NCBI GenBank assembly: GCA_018263585.1
Contig: JAANWZ010000044.1
Location: 702-56,955, forward strand
Direction of reading: 5' to 3'
DNA length: 56,254 nt
Source: Calditrichota bacterium
GTDB lineage: Bacteria > Electryoneota > Electryoneia > Electryoneales > Electryoneaceae
Notes under the pieces: model-generated
What the model saw: only the letters and a program-made list of their open reading frames with translations
Databases searched by the model: none
Told to the model about the DNA's origin: nothing
Program-made: the position numbers and the translations under genes
Shown here: positions 35,058-43,574 of the stretch, in pieces
Position numbering within the stretch: position 1 is the first letter of the stretch
Layout: every line of letters starts with the position of its first letter

Positions 35058-36030
35058 CGCTCGACTCCGCGGCGAGCGCCTCGTGCACCGCTTCGACGCA
35101 GAGGTCGCGGATTCGTTCGCGGGCGTGGCGCGTGTCCCCGTCCAGTTGCCCGCCGGCGGCGAGACGGTGCCCTCCTCCGCTGATCCGGCTCGCGAGCCGG
35201 GACACGTCAACGCGCCCGGCGCTGCGCAGCGAGACCTTGAACGCGCCGTTGTGCAGCGGGCGCAGCAGCGCGGCGACCTCGACGCTGTCGATGTCGAGCA
35301 GGTGGTTCACGAACCCCTCGTGATCGACGCCGATCTCATCCGGCTCCATGTGCGAGACCGCGACGCGGGCGCCATCATGGAGCTCCATCCGCGTGAGCAC
35401 GCGGCCGAGTGCGCGCACGACCCGTTCGTCCGTGCGGTGATACACTTCGCGCGCGACGAGCTCGTATTCGGCGCCGTGTTCGATCAGCTCCGCCGCCGCG
35501 CGCAACGCCGCCGGCGTCGTCCCGTTGAACGCGAACCGGCCGGTGTCCGTGTAGATCCCGGTGTACAGCGCGGTCGCGACGTCCGGCGTCGGCTCGAGCT
35601 CGAAATCGCGGTAGAGCACGAGCATCATCTCGGCGGTCGCCGCCGCGTCCGTGTCCACCCAGCACGCGTCGCCCGTACCCGGGTTGGTCACGTGATGGTC
35701 GATGTTGATCGAGGTCATCGACGGTTCGACGAGCGCGGCCGCGTTGCCGATCCTGTCCGGCGTGCTCACATCGACGGTGAGCACGGCGTCGTACGGCGCG
35801 AGTTTCTTCGCCGGTTTCGCCGTGTACAACCCGTCGAGCCCGGGGAGGAACCGGTAGCGCGGCGGCACCGGGTCGGGCAGCACCGGCACGGCGTACTTCC
35901 CCAGCCCGGAGCGGAGCAGATGCCCGGCCGCGAGCAGCGTGCCGACAGCATCGCCGTCCGGATTCTGATGAGTCGTCACGAGGAAGCGCTGATGCGCATT
36001 CAACGCGCGGACCACGTCAATCAGCGCCAC
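35050..36030 (-). CDS. nrnA: DHH/DHHA1 phosphoesterase, NrnA-type oligoribonuclease/pAp phosphatase
   Basis: 326 aa from the GTG at 36030, which follows GAGGAG and overlaps rbfA by 14 bp; the upstream TTG in the track would overlap rbfA by 50 bp. DHH domain: FLVTTHQNPDGDAVGTLLAAGHLL, LTVDVS, INIDHHVTNPGTGD (DHH motif) and YTGIYTDTGRFAFNGTT. The DHHA1 domain ends SGGGHRLAAGGQL, matching GGGH. NrnA hydrolyses nanoRNA and pAp. The rbfA-nrnA-truB neighbourhood is standard. Confidence 0.93.
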   Translation of the reverse strand: MALIDVVRALNAHQRFLVTTHQNPDGDAVGTLLAAGHLLRSGLGKYAVPVLPDPVPPRYRFLPGLDGLYTAKPAKKLAPYDAVLTVDVSTPDRIGNAAALVEPSMTSINIDHHVTNPGTGDACWVDTDAAATAEMMLVLYRDFELEPTPDVATALYTGIYTDTGRFAFNGTTPAALRAAAELIEHGAEYELVAREVYHRTDERVVRALGRVLTRMELHDGARVAVSHMEPDEIGVDHEGFVNHLLDIDSVEVAALLRPLHNGAFKVSLRSAGRVDVSRLASRISGGGHRLAAGGQLDGDTRHARERIRDLCVEAVHEALAAESSGA

Positions 36031-36406
36031 GGGGCTCCTCGGGGTGGGAGGATGAGGAGTTGTCAAGCTGGTTCAACAACTGCTCGATCCGGTCAGCACG
36101 CTCCATGGTGTCATCCCAGACAAAGCGGAATTCGGGGATCTTGCGGATGCGCAGCGCGGACGCCGCCTGCCCGCGCAGCCGCCTGCCCTGTTTCACGATC
36201 TGTTTGAACACGGCCTCGTTGTCGTCGGCGCCATGCACGGAGGTGAAGATCGCGGCGACTGAGAGATCATCGCTCACCCGCACCTCGGGCACGGACACGA
36301 TCACGCCGGGAAACGTCGCCTGCACGTGATCGCGCAGCCGCTCCGACACGACCTTCTGGATCTCGACGCCCACACGGCGGGCGCGTTTGCTCTTCGGAAA
36401 CTTCAT
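36017..36406 (-). CDS. rbfA: 30S ribosome-binding factor A
   Basis: 129 aa from the ATG at 36406, overlapping the ylxP stop (ATGA). MKFPKSKRARRVGVEIQKVVSERLRDHVQATFPGVIVSVPEVRVSDDLSVAAIFTSV has the KH-like fold signature, and RLRGQAASALRIRKIPEFRFVWDDTMERADRIEQLLNQL is family-typical. It assists late 30S maturation near h1/h28. Confidence 0.95.
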   Translation of the reverse strand: MKFPKSKRARRVGVEIQKVVSERLRDHVQATFPGVIVSVPEVRVSDDLSVAAIFTSVHGADDNEAVFKQIVKQGRRLRGQAASALRIRKIPEFRFVWDDTMERADRIEQLLNQLDNSSSSHPEEPRGAD

Positions 36407-36690
36407 AGCCACTGGAACTGGCGGCCGAGGATGTTCAACTCCGGGTGAGACTCGAAGATCTCCTCGACGTCGCGCAGCCGTTTCTCCGCAACAGACCGTT
36501 CCGCCGCGATCGTGACCACCGCCATGTGACTGCGGCCGGCGCGGTCCTGGAAATCGACCTCCGCGATCGCGACGTTCATTTTGCGCGCGCATTTGTCGCG
36601 AATCGACCGCAGCACGCGGCGCTTGTCCTTCAGCGTGCGCGCGCCGGGGATGAGGAACTCGGCCTCGTACAGCCCGATCGCAGCGTTCAT
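36403..36690 (-). CDS. DUF503 family protein (YlxP-like)
   Basis: 95 aa from the ATG at 36690. IGLYEAEFLIPGARTLKDKRRVLRSIRDKCARKMNVAIAEVDFQDRAGRSHMAVVTIAAERSVAEKRLRDVEEIFES is the whole DUF503 domain (LxDKR, FNvsvaEv). The family lies between infB and rbfA in many bacteria and is thought to act in ribosome assembly, with no defined reaction. Confidence 0.93.
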   Translation of the reverse strand: MNAAIGLYEAEFLIPGARTLKDKRRVLRSIRDKCARKMNVAIAEVDFQDRAGRSHMAVVTIAAERSVAEKRLRDVEEIFESHPELNILGRQFQWL

Positions 36691-37119
36691 GCCCGCTCGT
36701 TGTTCAAGCCCGTACTCATGTCTTCGCTTCCGCGGCATCTCTTAGAGTAACGAGTTCCGAGTAACGAGTGTCGAGACGGCCTGTGCCCCGCGCCCGCTTG
36801 CAGGCCGGGCTGCATTCGCTGTGAATACACCGTCTGGTCAGCCGCGGTTGCGAGCAACCGCGGGCCTGTTTGGATTAGACCGCACGGCCGGTACTGTTCC
36901 GTGGGATCAGCCGCGCTGACCGCTGCGCCGTCCCCGCGGGCATTGTCCGGCGCACTCCGGGGACGCTTGCCAGCAAGCGTCCCCTTCCCATTCCACCCCT
37001 GTCGAACCTGGACCTTTCCTTCACTGCGTTCAGGATAAACTTCACTTCGCCCGGCAAACCGCCGCCGGGCTGCGTTGAGAATGACGCGGTGTCCGCCTGT
37101 CCGCATGTAGTTTGTTCCA
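36691..37119. repeat. Repeat insertion between infB and ylxP
   Basis: This 429-bp gap in a normally compact operon contains a G-like hairpin near 36785-36812, an A-family hairpin 36837-36870, a B hairpin 36904-36943, a 26-bp palindrome 36959-36984 that equals two ME termini joined (GGGGACGCTTGC-CA-GCAAGCGTCCCC), and a T half 36999-37087. Confidence 0.75.
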
Positions 37120-39816
37120 CTATTCGCCGGTGCCGACTTCGATCTCGCGCTCGACCTCGACGATCCGGTAGCACTGCAGCGTGTCGCCGAGCTTGATATC
37201 GTTGTAGTTGGCGATCTTGATCCCGCACTCGTAGCCCTGCGCGACGTGCTTCACGTCATCCTTGAACCGCTTGAGCGTATCGATCTTGCCCTGGTAGAGC
37301 TCGGTGCCGTCGCGCAGCAGCCGCACCTTGTCGTCGCGGCCGATCTTCCCCTCGGTGACATAGCAGCCGGCGATCGTGCCGATCCGGCTGATCTTGAACG
37401 TGTTGCGCACTTCCGCGTAGCCGGTGACCTCCTCGGCGGTCTCCGCCTTGTGCATCCCGATGATGATGCCCTTCACGTCCTCGATCAGCTCGTAGATGAC
37501 GCGATACGTGTCGACGGTGACTTCGTGCAACTGCGCCATCTCGCGGGCTTTCTGGGTCGGGTGCACGTTGAACCCGATGATCATCGCGTTCGACGCGCTC
37601 GCGAGCAGGATGTCGGACTCGGACATCGGGCCGACGCCGCGGTGGATGATCTTGACCTCGACCTCCTCCGTGGTCAGCCGCATCAGGCTGTCGGCGATCG
37701 CCTCCACCGAGCCGTCCACGTCGCCCTTGATGATCAGGTTAAGCTCTGCCTTTTCCTGGCCCTCGACGAACGTGAGCAGCCTGTCCCGACCGGAGACGCC
37801 CTCGCGCATCCGCATCTCCTGCTCACGGAGCTGCTGCTGGCGTTTTGTCGCGATCTCGCGCGCCTCGCGTTCGTCCTTGAACACGATCAACTGGTCGCCG
37901 ACGTGCGGCGCGCCTTCGAAGCCTGTGATCAGGGCAGGCTGGCCGGGCAGCACCTGCTCGCGCTTCCGGCCGCGCTCGTCGAACATCGCGCGCACGCGAC
38001 CGAAATACGGCCCGGTGACGAACACATCGCCGATCCGCAGCGTCCCCTTCTGCACGAGCACCGTGCACACCGTGCCGCGCCCCTTCTCGAGCCGCGATTC
38101 GATCACGTAGCCGCGGGCGGTCGTCTCGCGCGGCGCTTTCAGCTCGAGCATCTCCGCCGCGATCAGGATATTGTCGAGCAGTTCGTCGATGTTCTCGCCC
38201 TGCTTCGCGGACACTTCGGACGCCTGCACATCGCCGCCCCAATCCTCGACGAGCACGCCGTGGTCGGCGAGCTGCTGGCGCACCTTTTCCGCGTTCGCGC
38301 CCGGCTTGTCCATCTTGTTGATCGCGACGACGATCGGCACTTCCGCCGCCTTCGCGTGATCGATCGCCTCGATCGTCTGCGGCATCACCTGGTCGTCCGC
38401 GGCGACGACGAGCACGACGATGTCGGTCACCTGCGCGCCGCGCGCGCGCATCGCGGTGAACGCCTCGTGGCCCGGCGTGTCGAGGAACGTGATCTTCTGC
38501 TCGTTGTGGTCGATCTCGTACGCGCCGATGTGCTGCGTGATCCCGCCGGCCTCGCCCTCCGCGACGCGTGTGTGGCGGATGTGGTCGAGCAGCGTCGTCT
38601 TCCCGTGATCGACGTGCCCCATCACCGTGACCACCGGCGGGCGCGGGAGCAGCTCGCCCTCGTCCTCGTCCTCCTCCTCGGACTCGGCGATCATCTCCTG
38701 TTGCTGCATGTCATCGACGAATTCGACGTGATAGCCGTGCTCCTCCGCGAGCAACTGGATCGTGTCGCGCTCGAGGCGCTGGTTGATCGTGACGCGCAGG
38801 CCGAGCATCAGGCACTCCTTGATCAGCTCGCTGACCTGCACATCCATCAGGTTCGCCAATTCCTGCGTCGAGATGAACTCGGTGATCCGGAGCAGGTTCT
38901 GGTCCTCATCGACGATCCCGACTTCCGGGCGCACCTTGCGCTTGCGTTTCTTCCTGCCGCCGCCGGACTCCATCGCGGCGAGCGTCTGCCTGAGCTGCGC
39001 CTCCACCTCGGCGGCGTCCGGCTTCTTTTTCTTTTCCTTCTTGCGGCGGCGTTTCTTCGGCGCGGCAGCGTCGCCGGCGGTGACATGACCGCCGCCGGTC
39101 CGCTTCTCTGCCACATCACGGGTGGGCTTGCGGCGGCGCTTGCGCCGCGTACGGCGCTCCTCCTCGTCCTCCGCGACTTTCGGCTTCTTCTCCCGCTTCG
39201 GTTTGATCGGGACGTCCGCGTCCTGCGGCGGAGCGGGCGGGGGTGTGAGCGAGAGGATGTCCTCGTTGCTCACGCCGCCGCGCACGGAAGGTGTTGAACG
39301 ATCCGCCGGCTTCTTCGCCCGCCTCCGTTCGCCCGCATCCGCCTCTTCGTCGGCACGGCTTCCGTCCGCACCAGGACGGACGGGCGGGGCCTTTTCCTCC
39401 CCGGCTCGTTCGCGCTCGGCCGCCCGGCTGTCCTCGTCACCCGCTTCCGGCTCCTGCTCCACGGACGCGCGCCTGAACTCGCCCGGATCGTGACGGCGCA
39501 CGGAGGGTGTCTCCCGGGTCTTCGCACCCGAGGAACTGGTCTCGAGGATCTTCTGGAGCTCCGCCTCGCGCGCCTTCTGCGCCTCTTCCGCCTTACGCTG
39601 CGACTCTTCGTGCGCGGCCTCTTCCTGGAGCTCGTGCCAGCGATCCGGGTCAAACTTCTGCAGCAACAGCCCGTACATGTCATCATCCACGGGCGTCATC
39701 TGCTTCTTGGTCACCTCGAACCCGTTCGCCTTCAGCTCCTCGATCAGGGTATCCGTCGCGAGCTTCAGCTCCTTGGCGACCTGAAACAGCTTCCTCTTTT
39801 TCGCGCCTGCAGCCAA
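37120..39816 (-). CDS. infB: Translation initiation factor IF-2
   Basis: The TTG at 39816 (GGAG 7 bp upstream; [32 protein letters not shown]) gives 898 aa; the track TTG at 39852 is possible but lacks a clear ribosome-binding site. Order: IF2_N domain (1-45); a long charged Lys/Arg/Glu linker (about 55-275) with [13 protein letters not shown]; a second IF2_N ([25 protein letters not shown]); GTPase with G1 GHVDHGKT (about 397), DTPGHEAF and NKMDK; then domains II-IV (LDGEL equivalents, [27 protein letters not shown]). It brings fMet-tRNA to the 30S subunit. Confidence 0.95.
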   Translation of the reverse strand: MAAGAKKRKLFQVAKELKLATDTLIEELKANGFEVTKKQMTPVDDDMYGLLLQKFDPDRWHELQEEAAHEESQRKAEEAQKAREAELQKILETSSSGAKTRETPSVRRHDPGEFRRASVEQEPEAGDEDSRAAERERAGEEKAPPVRPGADGSRADEEADAGERRRAKKPADRSTPSVRGGVSNEDILSLTPPPAPPQDADVPIKPKREKKPKVAEDEEERRTRRKRRRKPTRDVAEKRTGGGHVTAGDAAAPKKRRRKKEKKKKPDAAEVEAQLRQTLAAMESGGGRKKRKRKVRPEVGIVDEDQNLLRITEFISTQELANLMDVQVSELIKECLMLGLRVTINQRLERDTIQLLAEEHGYHVEFVDDMQQQEMIAESEEEDEDEGELLPRPPVVTVMGHVDHGKTTLLDHIRHTRVAEGEAGGITQHIGAYEIDHNEQKITFLDTPGHEAFTAMRARGAQVTDIVVLVVAADDQVMPQTIEAIDHAKAAEVPIVVAINKMDKPGANAEKVRQQLADHGVLVEDWGGDVQASEVSAKQGENIDELLDNILIAAEMLELKAPRETTARGYVIESRLEKGRGTVCTVLVQKGTLRIGDVFVTGPYFGRVRAMFDERGRKREQVLPGQPALITGFEGAPHVGDQLIVFKDEREAREIATKRQQQLREQEMRMREGVSGRDRLLTFVEGQEKAELNLIIKGDVDGSVEAIADSLMRLTTEEVEVKIIHRGVGPMSESDILLASASNAMIIGFNVHPTQKAREMAQLHEVTVDTYRVIYELIEDVKGIIIGMHKAETAEEVTGYAEVRNTFKISRIGTIAGCYVTEGKIGRDDKVRLLRDGTELYQGKIDTLKRFKDDVKHVAQGYECGIKIANYNDIKLGDTLQCYRIVEVEREIEVGTGE

Positions 39817-39987
39817 ACTGGTACTCCGTGTGCTTGCAGAAGACGAAGACAACTCGTGCGCCGTCCGGTTGCTCCCGCCGGCAATCGTCCCGCTGTTCGG
39901 GCTACAACGTGTTCTCCCGCACCGCCCGCCGTCAACCGCGACCGACTCCGTGTGCCGCGCTCGAGACAGGCGAGTTTACCGCGGCTC

Positions 39988-41217
39988 TCATTCTTCGAAA
40001 TACGTTTCCAGCACTTCGAGCAGTGAGCGCGCCTGTTCCTCGTCCATCCCGTCGAGCTGAATCAGCCCTTCGACCCCGGCGTCCATCACCTCGTCGGCGG
40101 TGTTCAACCCGGCCGCCGACAGCAGCGCGAGCGTCTCCGGCGTCAACTCCTCGACCTCGCTGAGCGGGAGCTCCTCGATGTAGTACTCCGACTCCTTGAT
40201 CGGATCGATCTGGTGGCCTGTGATTTCGCTCGCGAGCCGGATGTTCTGCCCGCGCCGGCCGATCGCCATCGACATCTGGTCGTCCGGCACGACAACAGTC
40301 ACCTGCGGCGCCGTCTCGTGGAACAGGATCTCGAGCGGAATCACCGGTTGCAGGCTGCGCCGCACCATCAGCTCGCGGTCGGACGTGTACTCGATGATGT
40401 CGATCTTCTCGTTGTTCAACTCGCGCACGATCGCCTGGATGCGCACGCCTTTCATCCCGACACAGGCGCCGACCGGATCGACGCGCGGGTCGTTCGACGT
40501 GACCGCGATCTTCGTGCGGTCGCCGGCCTCGCGCGCGATCTTCCTGATCTCGACGATCCCGTCGTAGATCTCCGGCACCTCGAGCTCGAACAGCCGGCGC
40601 ACGAACAGCTCGCTGCGCCGGGAGACGATGATCTGCGGCTCGCGGCTCGTCTCGCGCACCTCGAGGATAATCGCCTTGATCGACTGACCACGCCGCCAGC
40701 GTTCGCTGTAGATCTGCTCCGGCTGCGGCATGATCACTTCCGTCTTGTCCACGTTGATCCGGATCTCGCGCCGGTTCGCCTGGTGCACGTCGCCGATCAC
40801 GATCTCCCCGATCCGGCCGCTGAACTCATCGTACAGGTTCTGCTTCTCGATCTCCTTGATCTTCTGGATCAGGTTCTGCTTCGTCGAGAGCACGAGCCGG
40901 CGGCCGAACGAGTTGTAGTCGATCACCTCGACGAACTCGTCGCCGACCTCGATGTCCGGGTCGGTTTCCCGCGCCTTGCTCAGCTTGATCTCAAGCGCCT
41001 CTTCCTCCACCTCGCCGTCCGGCACGACCTCCTTCTCCGCGTAGATCTCGATGTCACCCTTTTCCAGGTTGAAGATCACGGAGAAGTTTTCGCTCGTGCC
41101 GTACCGTTTCTCGATCGCCTTGAGGAACACCGACTCGATGATCTCCTGGAACGTATCCCGGTCGATGTTCTTCTCGCGGATGATCTGCGAGATGGCGTCA
41201 ACGACTTCCTGGTTCAT
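39988..41217 (-). CDS. nusA: Transcription termination/antitermination factor NusA
   Basis: 409 aa. N-terminal RNAP-binding domain (MNQEVVDAISQIIREKNIDRDTFQEIIESVFLKAIEKRYG), S1 domain (FSGRIGEIVIGDVHQANRREIRINVDKTEVIMP), two KH domains (DPVGACVGMKGVRIQAIVRELNNEKIDIIEY; SMAIGRRGQNIRLASEITG) and a short C-terminal HhH-like segment (ETLALLSAAGLNTADEVMDAGVEGLIQLDGMDEEQARSLLEVLE). It begins 13 bp after rimP. Between nusA and infB many bacteria have rnpM/ylxR and an L7Ae-like gene; neither is here. Confidence 0.96.
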   Translation of the reverse strand: MNQEVVDAISQIIREKNIDRDTFQEIIESVFLKAIEKRYGTSENFSVIFNLEKGDIEIYAEKEVVPDGEVEEEALEIKLSKARETDPDIEVGDEFVEVIDYNSFGRRLVLSTKQNLIQKIKEIEKQNLYDEFSGRIGEIVIGDVHQANRREIRINVDKTEVIMPQPEQIYSERWRRGQSIKAIILEVRETSREPQIIVSRRSELFVRRLFELEVPEIYDGIVEIRKIAREAGDRTKIAVTSNDPRVDPVGACVGMKGVRIQAIVRELNNEKIDIIEYTSDRELMVRRSLQPVIPLEILFHETAPQVTVVVPDDQMSMAIGRRGQNIRLASEITGHQIDPIKESEYYIEELPLSEVEELTPETLALLSAAGLNTADEVMDAGVEGLIQLDGMDEEQARSLLEVLETYFEE

Positions 41218-41230
41218 CTCTTCCGTTCCT

Positions 41231-41737
41231 TCACCACGGGAGCTTGACCCGCGCGCGCCGGACCCGTTCGATCGGCACGACGCGGCCGTTGTCGAACGTG
41301 AGCCGCCCGCCGCTCACGTCCGTGAGTTCTGCGTCGAACGACTCCGGCTGCTCCGCGGTCGCGCGTCCCCGCTGTTTCTCCTCGCCGGTCGCGGGCTGCT
41401 GTTCGCCGGCGCCCTGTTCCGGGGCGACTTCGACCACCAGCCTGCGGCCGATGTTCTTCGCATACTCCCACTCGTACACGAGCGGATGGCGCACGCCGGG
41501 CGATGTCACATCCAGTGAATACCTGCGCGGGACGTGCTCGTCCATGTCGAGCACGTCCTCGAACCGGCGGGAGAGTGCGCTGATCTCATCGACTCCGATC
41601 GGCCGGTGACGGTGGTCGATCACGACGACAAACGCGGCCCGGGCCTTTCCACTCATGAGCTTGACGTCGAGAAGTTCCAGTTCGCTCCCGGCCAGCACCG
41701 GCCGCAGCAGCGACTCGACCTTCTCCACGGTCAACAT
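41231..41737 (-). CDS. rimP: Ribosome maturation factor RimP
   Basis: 168 aa from the ATG at 41737, preceded by GGAGGTGCGGAG. MLTVEKVESLLRPVLAGSELELLDVKLMSGKARAAFVVVIDHRHRPIGVDEISALSRRFEDVLDMDE is the RimP N domain, with YSLDVTSPGVRHPL the diagnostic D-V-S-S-P-G-like motif (here TSPG). The C-terminal SH3-like part is interrupted by a Gln/Glu/Ala linker (PEQGAGEQQPATGEEKQRGRATAEQPE). It is needed for 30S assembly. Confidence 0.93.
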   Translation of the reverse strand: MLTVEKVESLLRPVLAGSELELLDVKLMSGKARAAFVVVIDHRHRPIGVDEISALSRRFEDVLDMDEHVPRRYSLDVTSPGVRHPLVYEWEYAKNIGRRLVVEVAPEQGAGEQQPATGEEKQRGRATAEQPESFDAELTDVSGGRLTFDNGRVVPIERVRRARVKLPW

Positions 41738-41754
41738 CTCCGCACCTCCACGCA

Positions 41755-41782
41755 AACAAAAGAGTGGGCTCTCGCCCACTCC
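41755..41782 (-). terminator. Intrinsic terminator or attenuator before rimP
   Basis: On the minus strand an 8-bp stem, GAGTGGGC/GCCCACTC, with a 4-nt loop is followed by TTTTGTTTG. It lies between the TPR-gene stop and rimP, but also just downstream of a putative rimP promoter, so it may act in the operon leader. Confidence 0.8.
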
Positions 41783-41794
41783 TAGTCAGACGAA

Positions 41795-41825
41795 TCAATA
41801 TACCTCACAAACCGGGCCGGTTCAA
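41795..41825 (-). promoter_or_regulatory. Possible promoter of the rimP-nusA-infB operon
   Basis: Minus strand: TTG (41825-41823), 20 bp, TATATTGA (41802-41795). It overlaps the stop of the upstream gene and precedes the hairpin at 41755-41782. Confidence 0.4.
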
Positions 41826-42520
41826 GGCATACCCAACCGGTCCGCCTCGACCTGCAAGCGAGCCATCTCCTCCTCGGCGCGCGTGCGCTGGTCGCCGAAC
41901 TCCTGCTCGTCGAGCACTGTCTGGAACGCGTCGCGCGCCTCTTCCGGCTGATCAGCGAGCCGCCACGCGCGTCCCTCCGCGAGCAGCGCGTACAGGCGGT
42001 AATGCGACGCGTCCTCCCGGTTCGCGAGCGTTTCGTACGTCTCGGCCGCCTCGTCGAACCGGCCCGCGTTCTCGTACGCCGTCGCGAGCCCGCCGTGCGC
42101 GCCCGCCGCGAGCATGTACGCGCTGTCGTATTCGCGGATGAACCGCTGGAACAGCTCGATCGCGCGCGCGGTCGAGTCCTGGTTCAACGACATCTCCGCC
42201 GCGGTGAACAGCGCCTCCATCGCGCCGGAAGTGCCCTCGTAGTCGTCCGCGACACGCATCAGCGGCGGGACCACGTCCTCCGCCTGCGTGTCCTGGATCT
42301 GCTTCTGCGCCTCCGCGAACGCCTGCCGGGACTCGATTTGCGCCTCGTCGCGCATGTTCCGCAACAGCACGCCCGCGACCACGACCACGATCACCACGAT
42401 CACCGCGATCGCGAGCTTGTTCCCGTGCTCGCTCAACCACAGTTGCGTCTCCGCGATCGCGTTCATCAGCGGATCTTCACGCAACTCCTTCTTTTTCACT
42501 CGTTTCTGTTTTCTCGCCAT
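41822..42520 (-). CDS. Membrane-anchored TPR protein (YfgM-like)
   Basis: 232 aa. A basic N-terminus (MARKQKRVKKKELRED) precedes one membrane helix (NKLAIAVIVVIVVVVAGVLL, about residues 34-53), so most of the protein faces the periplasm. Residues 70-225 contain TPR-like helical pairs (GAMEALFTAAEMSLNQDSTARAIELFQRFIREY; AHGGLATAYENAGRFDEAAETYETLANRED; ALLAEGRAWRLADQPEEARDAFQTVL). This arrangement resembles YfgM/TPR_21 proteins that work with secretion chaperones; that role is inferred. A promoter candidate lies at 42573-42604. Confidence 0.82.
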   Translation of the reverse strand: MARKQKRVKKKELREDPLMNAIAETQLWLSEHGNKLAIAVIVVIVVVVAGVLLRNMRDEAQIESRQAFAEAQKQIQDTQAEDVVPPLMRVADDYEGTSGAMEALFTAAEMSLNQDSTARAIELFQRFIREYDSAYMLAAGAHGGLATAYENAGRFDEAAETYETLANREDASHYRLYALLAEGRAWRLADQPEEARDAFQTVLDEQEFGDQRTRAEEEMARLQVEADRLGMP

Positions 42521-42572
42521 CTCCCACCGCTCGCGTGTTCAATGCATCTCATCGTCGCCGCCGACGAGCCGT

Positions 42573-42604
42573 TGAATGTAAGGCGCTCCCCCCGGCGGCA
42601 CAAA
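42573..42604 (-). promoter_or_regulatory. Possible promoter of the TPR-protein gene
   Basis: Minus strand: TTTG (42604-42601), 20 bp, TACATTCA (42580-42573); 52 bp before the start codon. Confidence 0.35.
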
Positions 42605-42715
42605 CCCGGCCGCTGCGAACGAACTCCGGCGTTCCGGGCGCCGCAGTTGCGCGTGCATGTTCGCGGACCCCACATTCACGCGTTGTTCGAATCGGAAGTT
42701 CCTGCAACGTGGCTC

Positions 42716-42747
42716 TTGACCCGTGTGTAGAGACGAGGTTAGCTTCT
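42716..42747 (+). promoter_or_regulatory. Possible promoter of the 42752 gene
   Basis: TTGACC then TAGCTTCT, 21 bp after the TTG. Only 4 bp separate this element from the first ATG, so the transcript would be near leaderless. A similar TTAxCTTCxCCGCATG context precedes rsmE. Confidence 0.3.
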
Positions 42748-42751
42748 CCGC

Positions 42752-43156
42752 ATGATGAGAATGAAACCGATCTCCCTGATCGCGCTCGCGGTGCTGCTCG
42801 CGGTGCCGGTGGCGTACGCCGCCGTGCAGTATCGCTCATTCACGCTCGAGGCGCCGCACGGCCAGGTGATCATCGAGTGGATCACCGAGCAGGAGTCCGG
42901 CTGCACCTCGTTCGCCGTCGAACGGAGCACGGACGGCGTCGAGTTCTTCGAGATCGCGACGTTCACCCCGCACGGAGCCGGCGAACCGTACCGCTACATC
43001 GACTCCGACGTGTTCAAGCAGACGAACCGCACGTTCCGCTACCGGATCCGCGGCGACATCGGCGAGCAGCACGTGTATTCGCAGACGAAGAGCATCTCGA
43101 TCTCGATCAACACCGTGCAACAGACGTGGGGCTCGCTGAAAGCGCTGTTCCGGTAG
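42752..43156 (+). CDS. Small exported protein with fibronectin III-like domain
   Basis: 134 aa. Signal peptide MMRMKPISLIALAVLLAVPVAYA. The mature 110 residues form a single Ig/FnIII-like sandwich: FTLEAPHGQVIIEWITEQESGCTSFAVERSTDGVEFFEIATFTPHGAGEPYRYIDSDVFKQTNRTFRYRIRGDIG. The YRYxD and FxYRI patterns match the FnIII-like repeats found in extracellular proteins of FCB bacteria. Its C-terminus has no sorting signal I can identify. An intrinsic terminator follows, so it is monocistronic. Confidence 0.78.
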   Translation: MMRMKPISLIALAVLLAVPVAYAAVQYRSFTLEAPHGQVIIEWITEQESGCTSFAVERSTDGVEFFEIATFTPHGAGEPYRYIDSDVFKQTNRTFRYRIRGDIGEQHVYSQTKSISISINTVQQTWGSLKALFR

Positions 43157-43192
43157 TCGTCGCGACGGGTTTGTCAGTTCGACCATTTTCCC

Positions 43193-43216
43193 CGCCGGTT
43201 CGCCCGGCGTTTTTTT
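43193..43216 (+). terminator. Intrinsic terminator
   Basis: The 6-bp stem CGCCGG/CCGGCG with loop TTCGC is followed by seven T residues; 36 bp after the stop of the FnIII-like gene. Confidence 0.85.
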
Positions 43217-43509
43217 GTGCGGCTCTGCGTGCTCGTGCCGGTCCCGGGCGCGTTCCGTGCCCATCTCACGGCCCGGGCCTCCCGCTCGTCGTGTAACCTC
43301 TTGATTATCCTTGACTAAAGTCAAGGGCAGGGGTATGAACGGCTCATCCACCGGTCGAATTAACCCTGCGACATCCCGCATTCGCTGCGCTACGGCTGGC
43401 TGTCACAGGGGCACGGGCGAGATGAGACCCGAGGCTGAAGCCCCGGGCCACCAGCCGGCGACCCCGGGCTACTTCTGGCCCCCCAGCTCGCCCGATCTGT
43501 CCCGGCCTG

Positions 43510-43539
43510 TTGATCCGCGCGCATTTTTTCGTAGATTTG
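43510..43539 (+). promoter_or_regulatory. Possible Bacteroidetes-type promoter of the mevalonate operon
   Basis: TTG (43510-43512), 19 bp, TAGATTTG (43532-43539), an exact TAnnTTTG match, 35 bp before the fni GTG. Confidence 0.45.
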
Positions 43540-43574
43540 TCTCTTGCAGTGATCGACGAGGGCGGGGCACGGCT

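Larger units (their letters stand above)
43157..43574. repeat. Gap with E, C and D repeats before the mevalonate operon
   Basis: After the terminator at 43193: E copy 4 (43300-43329), C family (43363-43413, CCCTGCGACATCCCG to TGTCACAGGGGCAC) and D family (43422-43452). The last 110 bp are unique and carry the fni promoter candidate. Confidence 0.7.

Noticed and set aside
37246-39297. 683-codon plus-strand ORF
   Set aside because: Antisense shadow of infB with biased HRDLV composition and no domain.
41762-41781. Hairpin as another member of the REP families
   Set aside because: Its sequence matches none of them and the minus-strand T-run marks it as a terminator-type hairpin.
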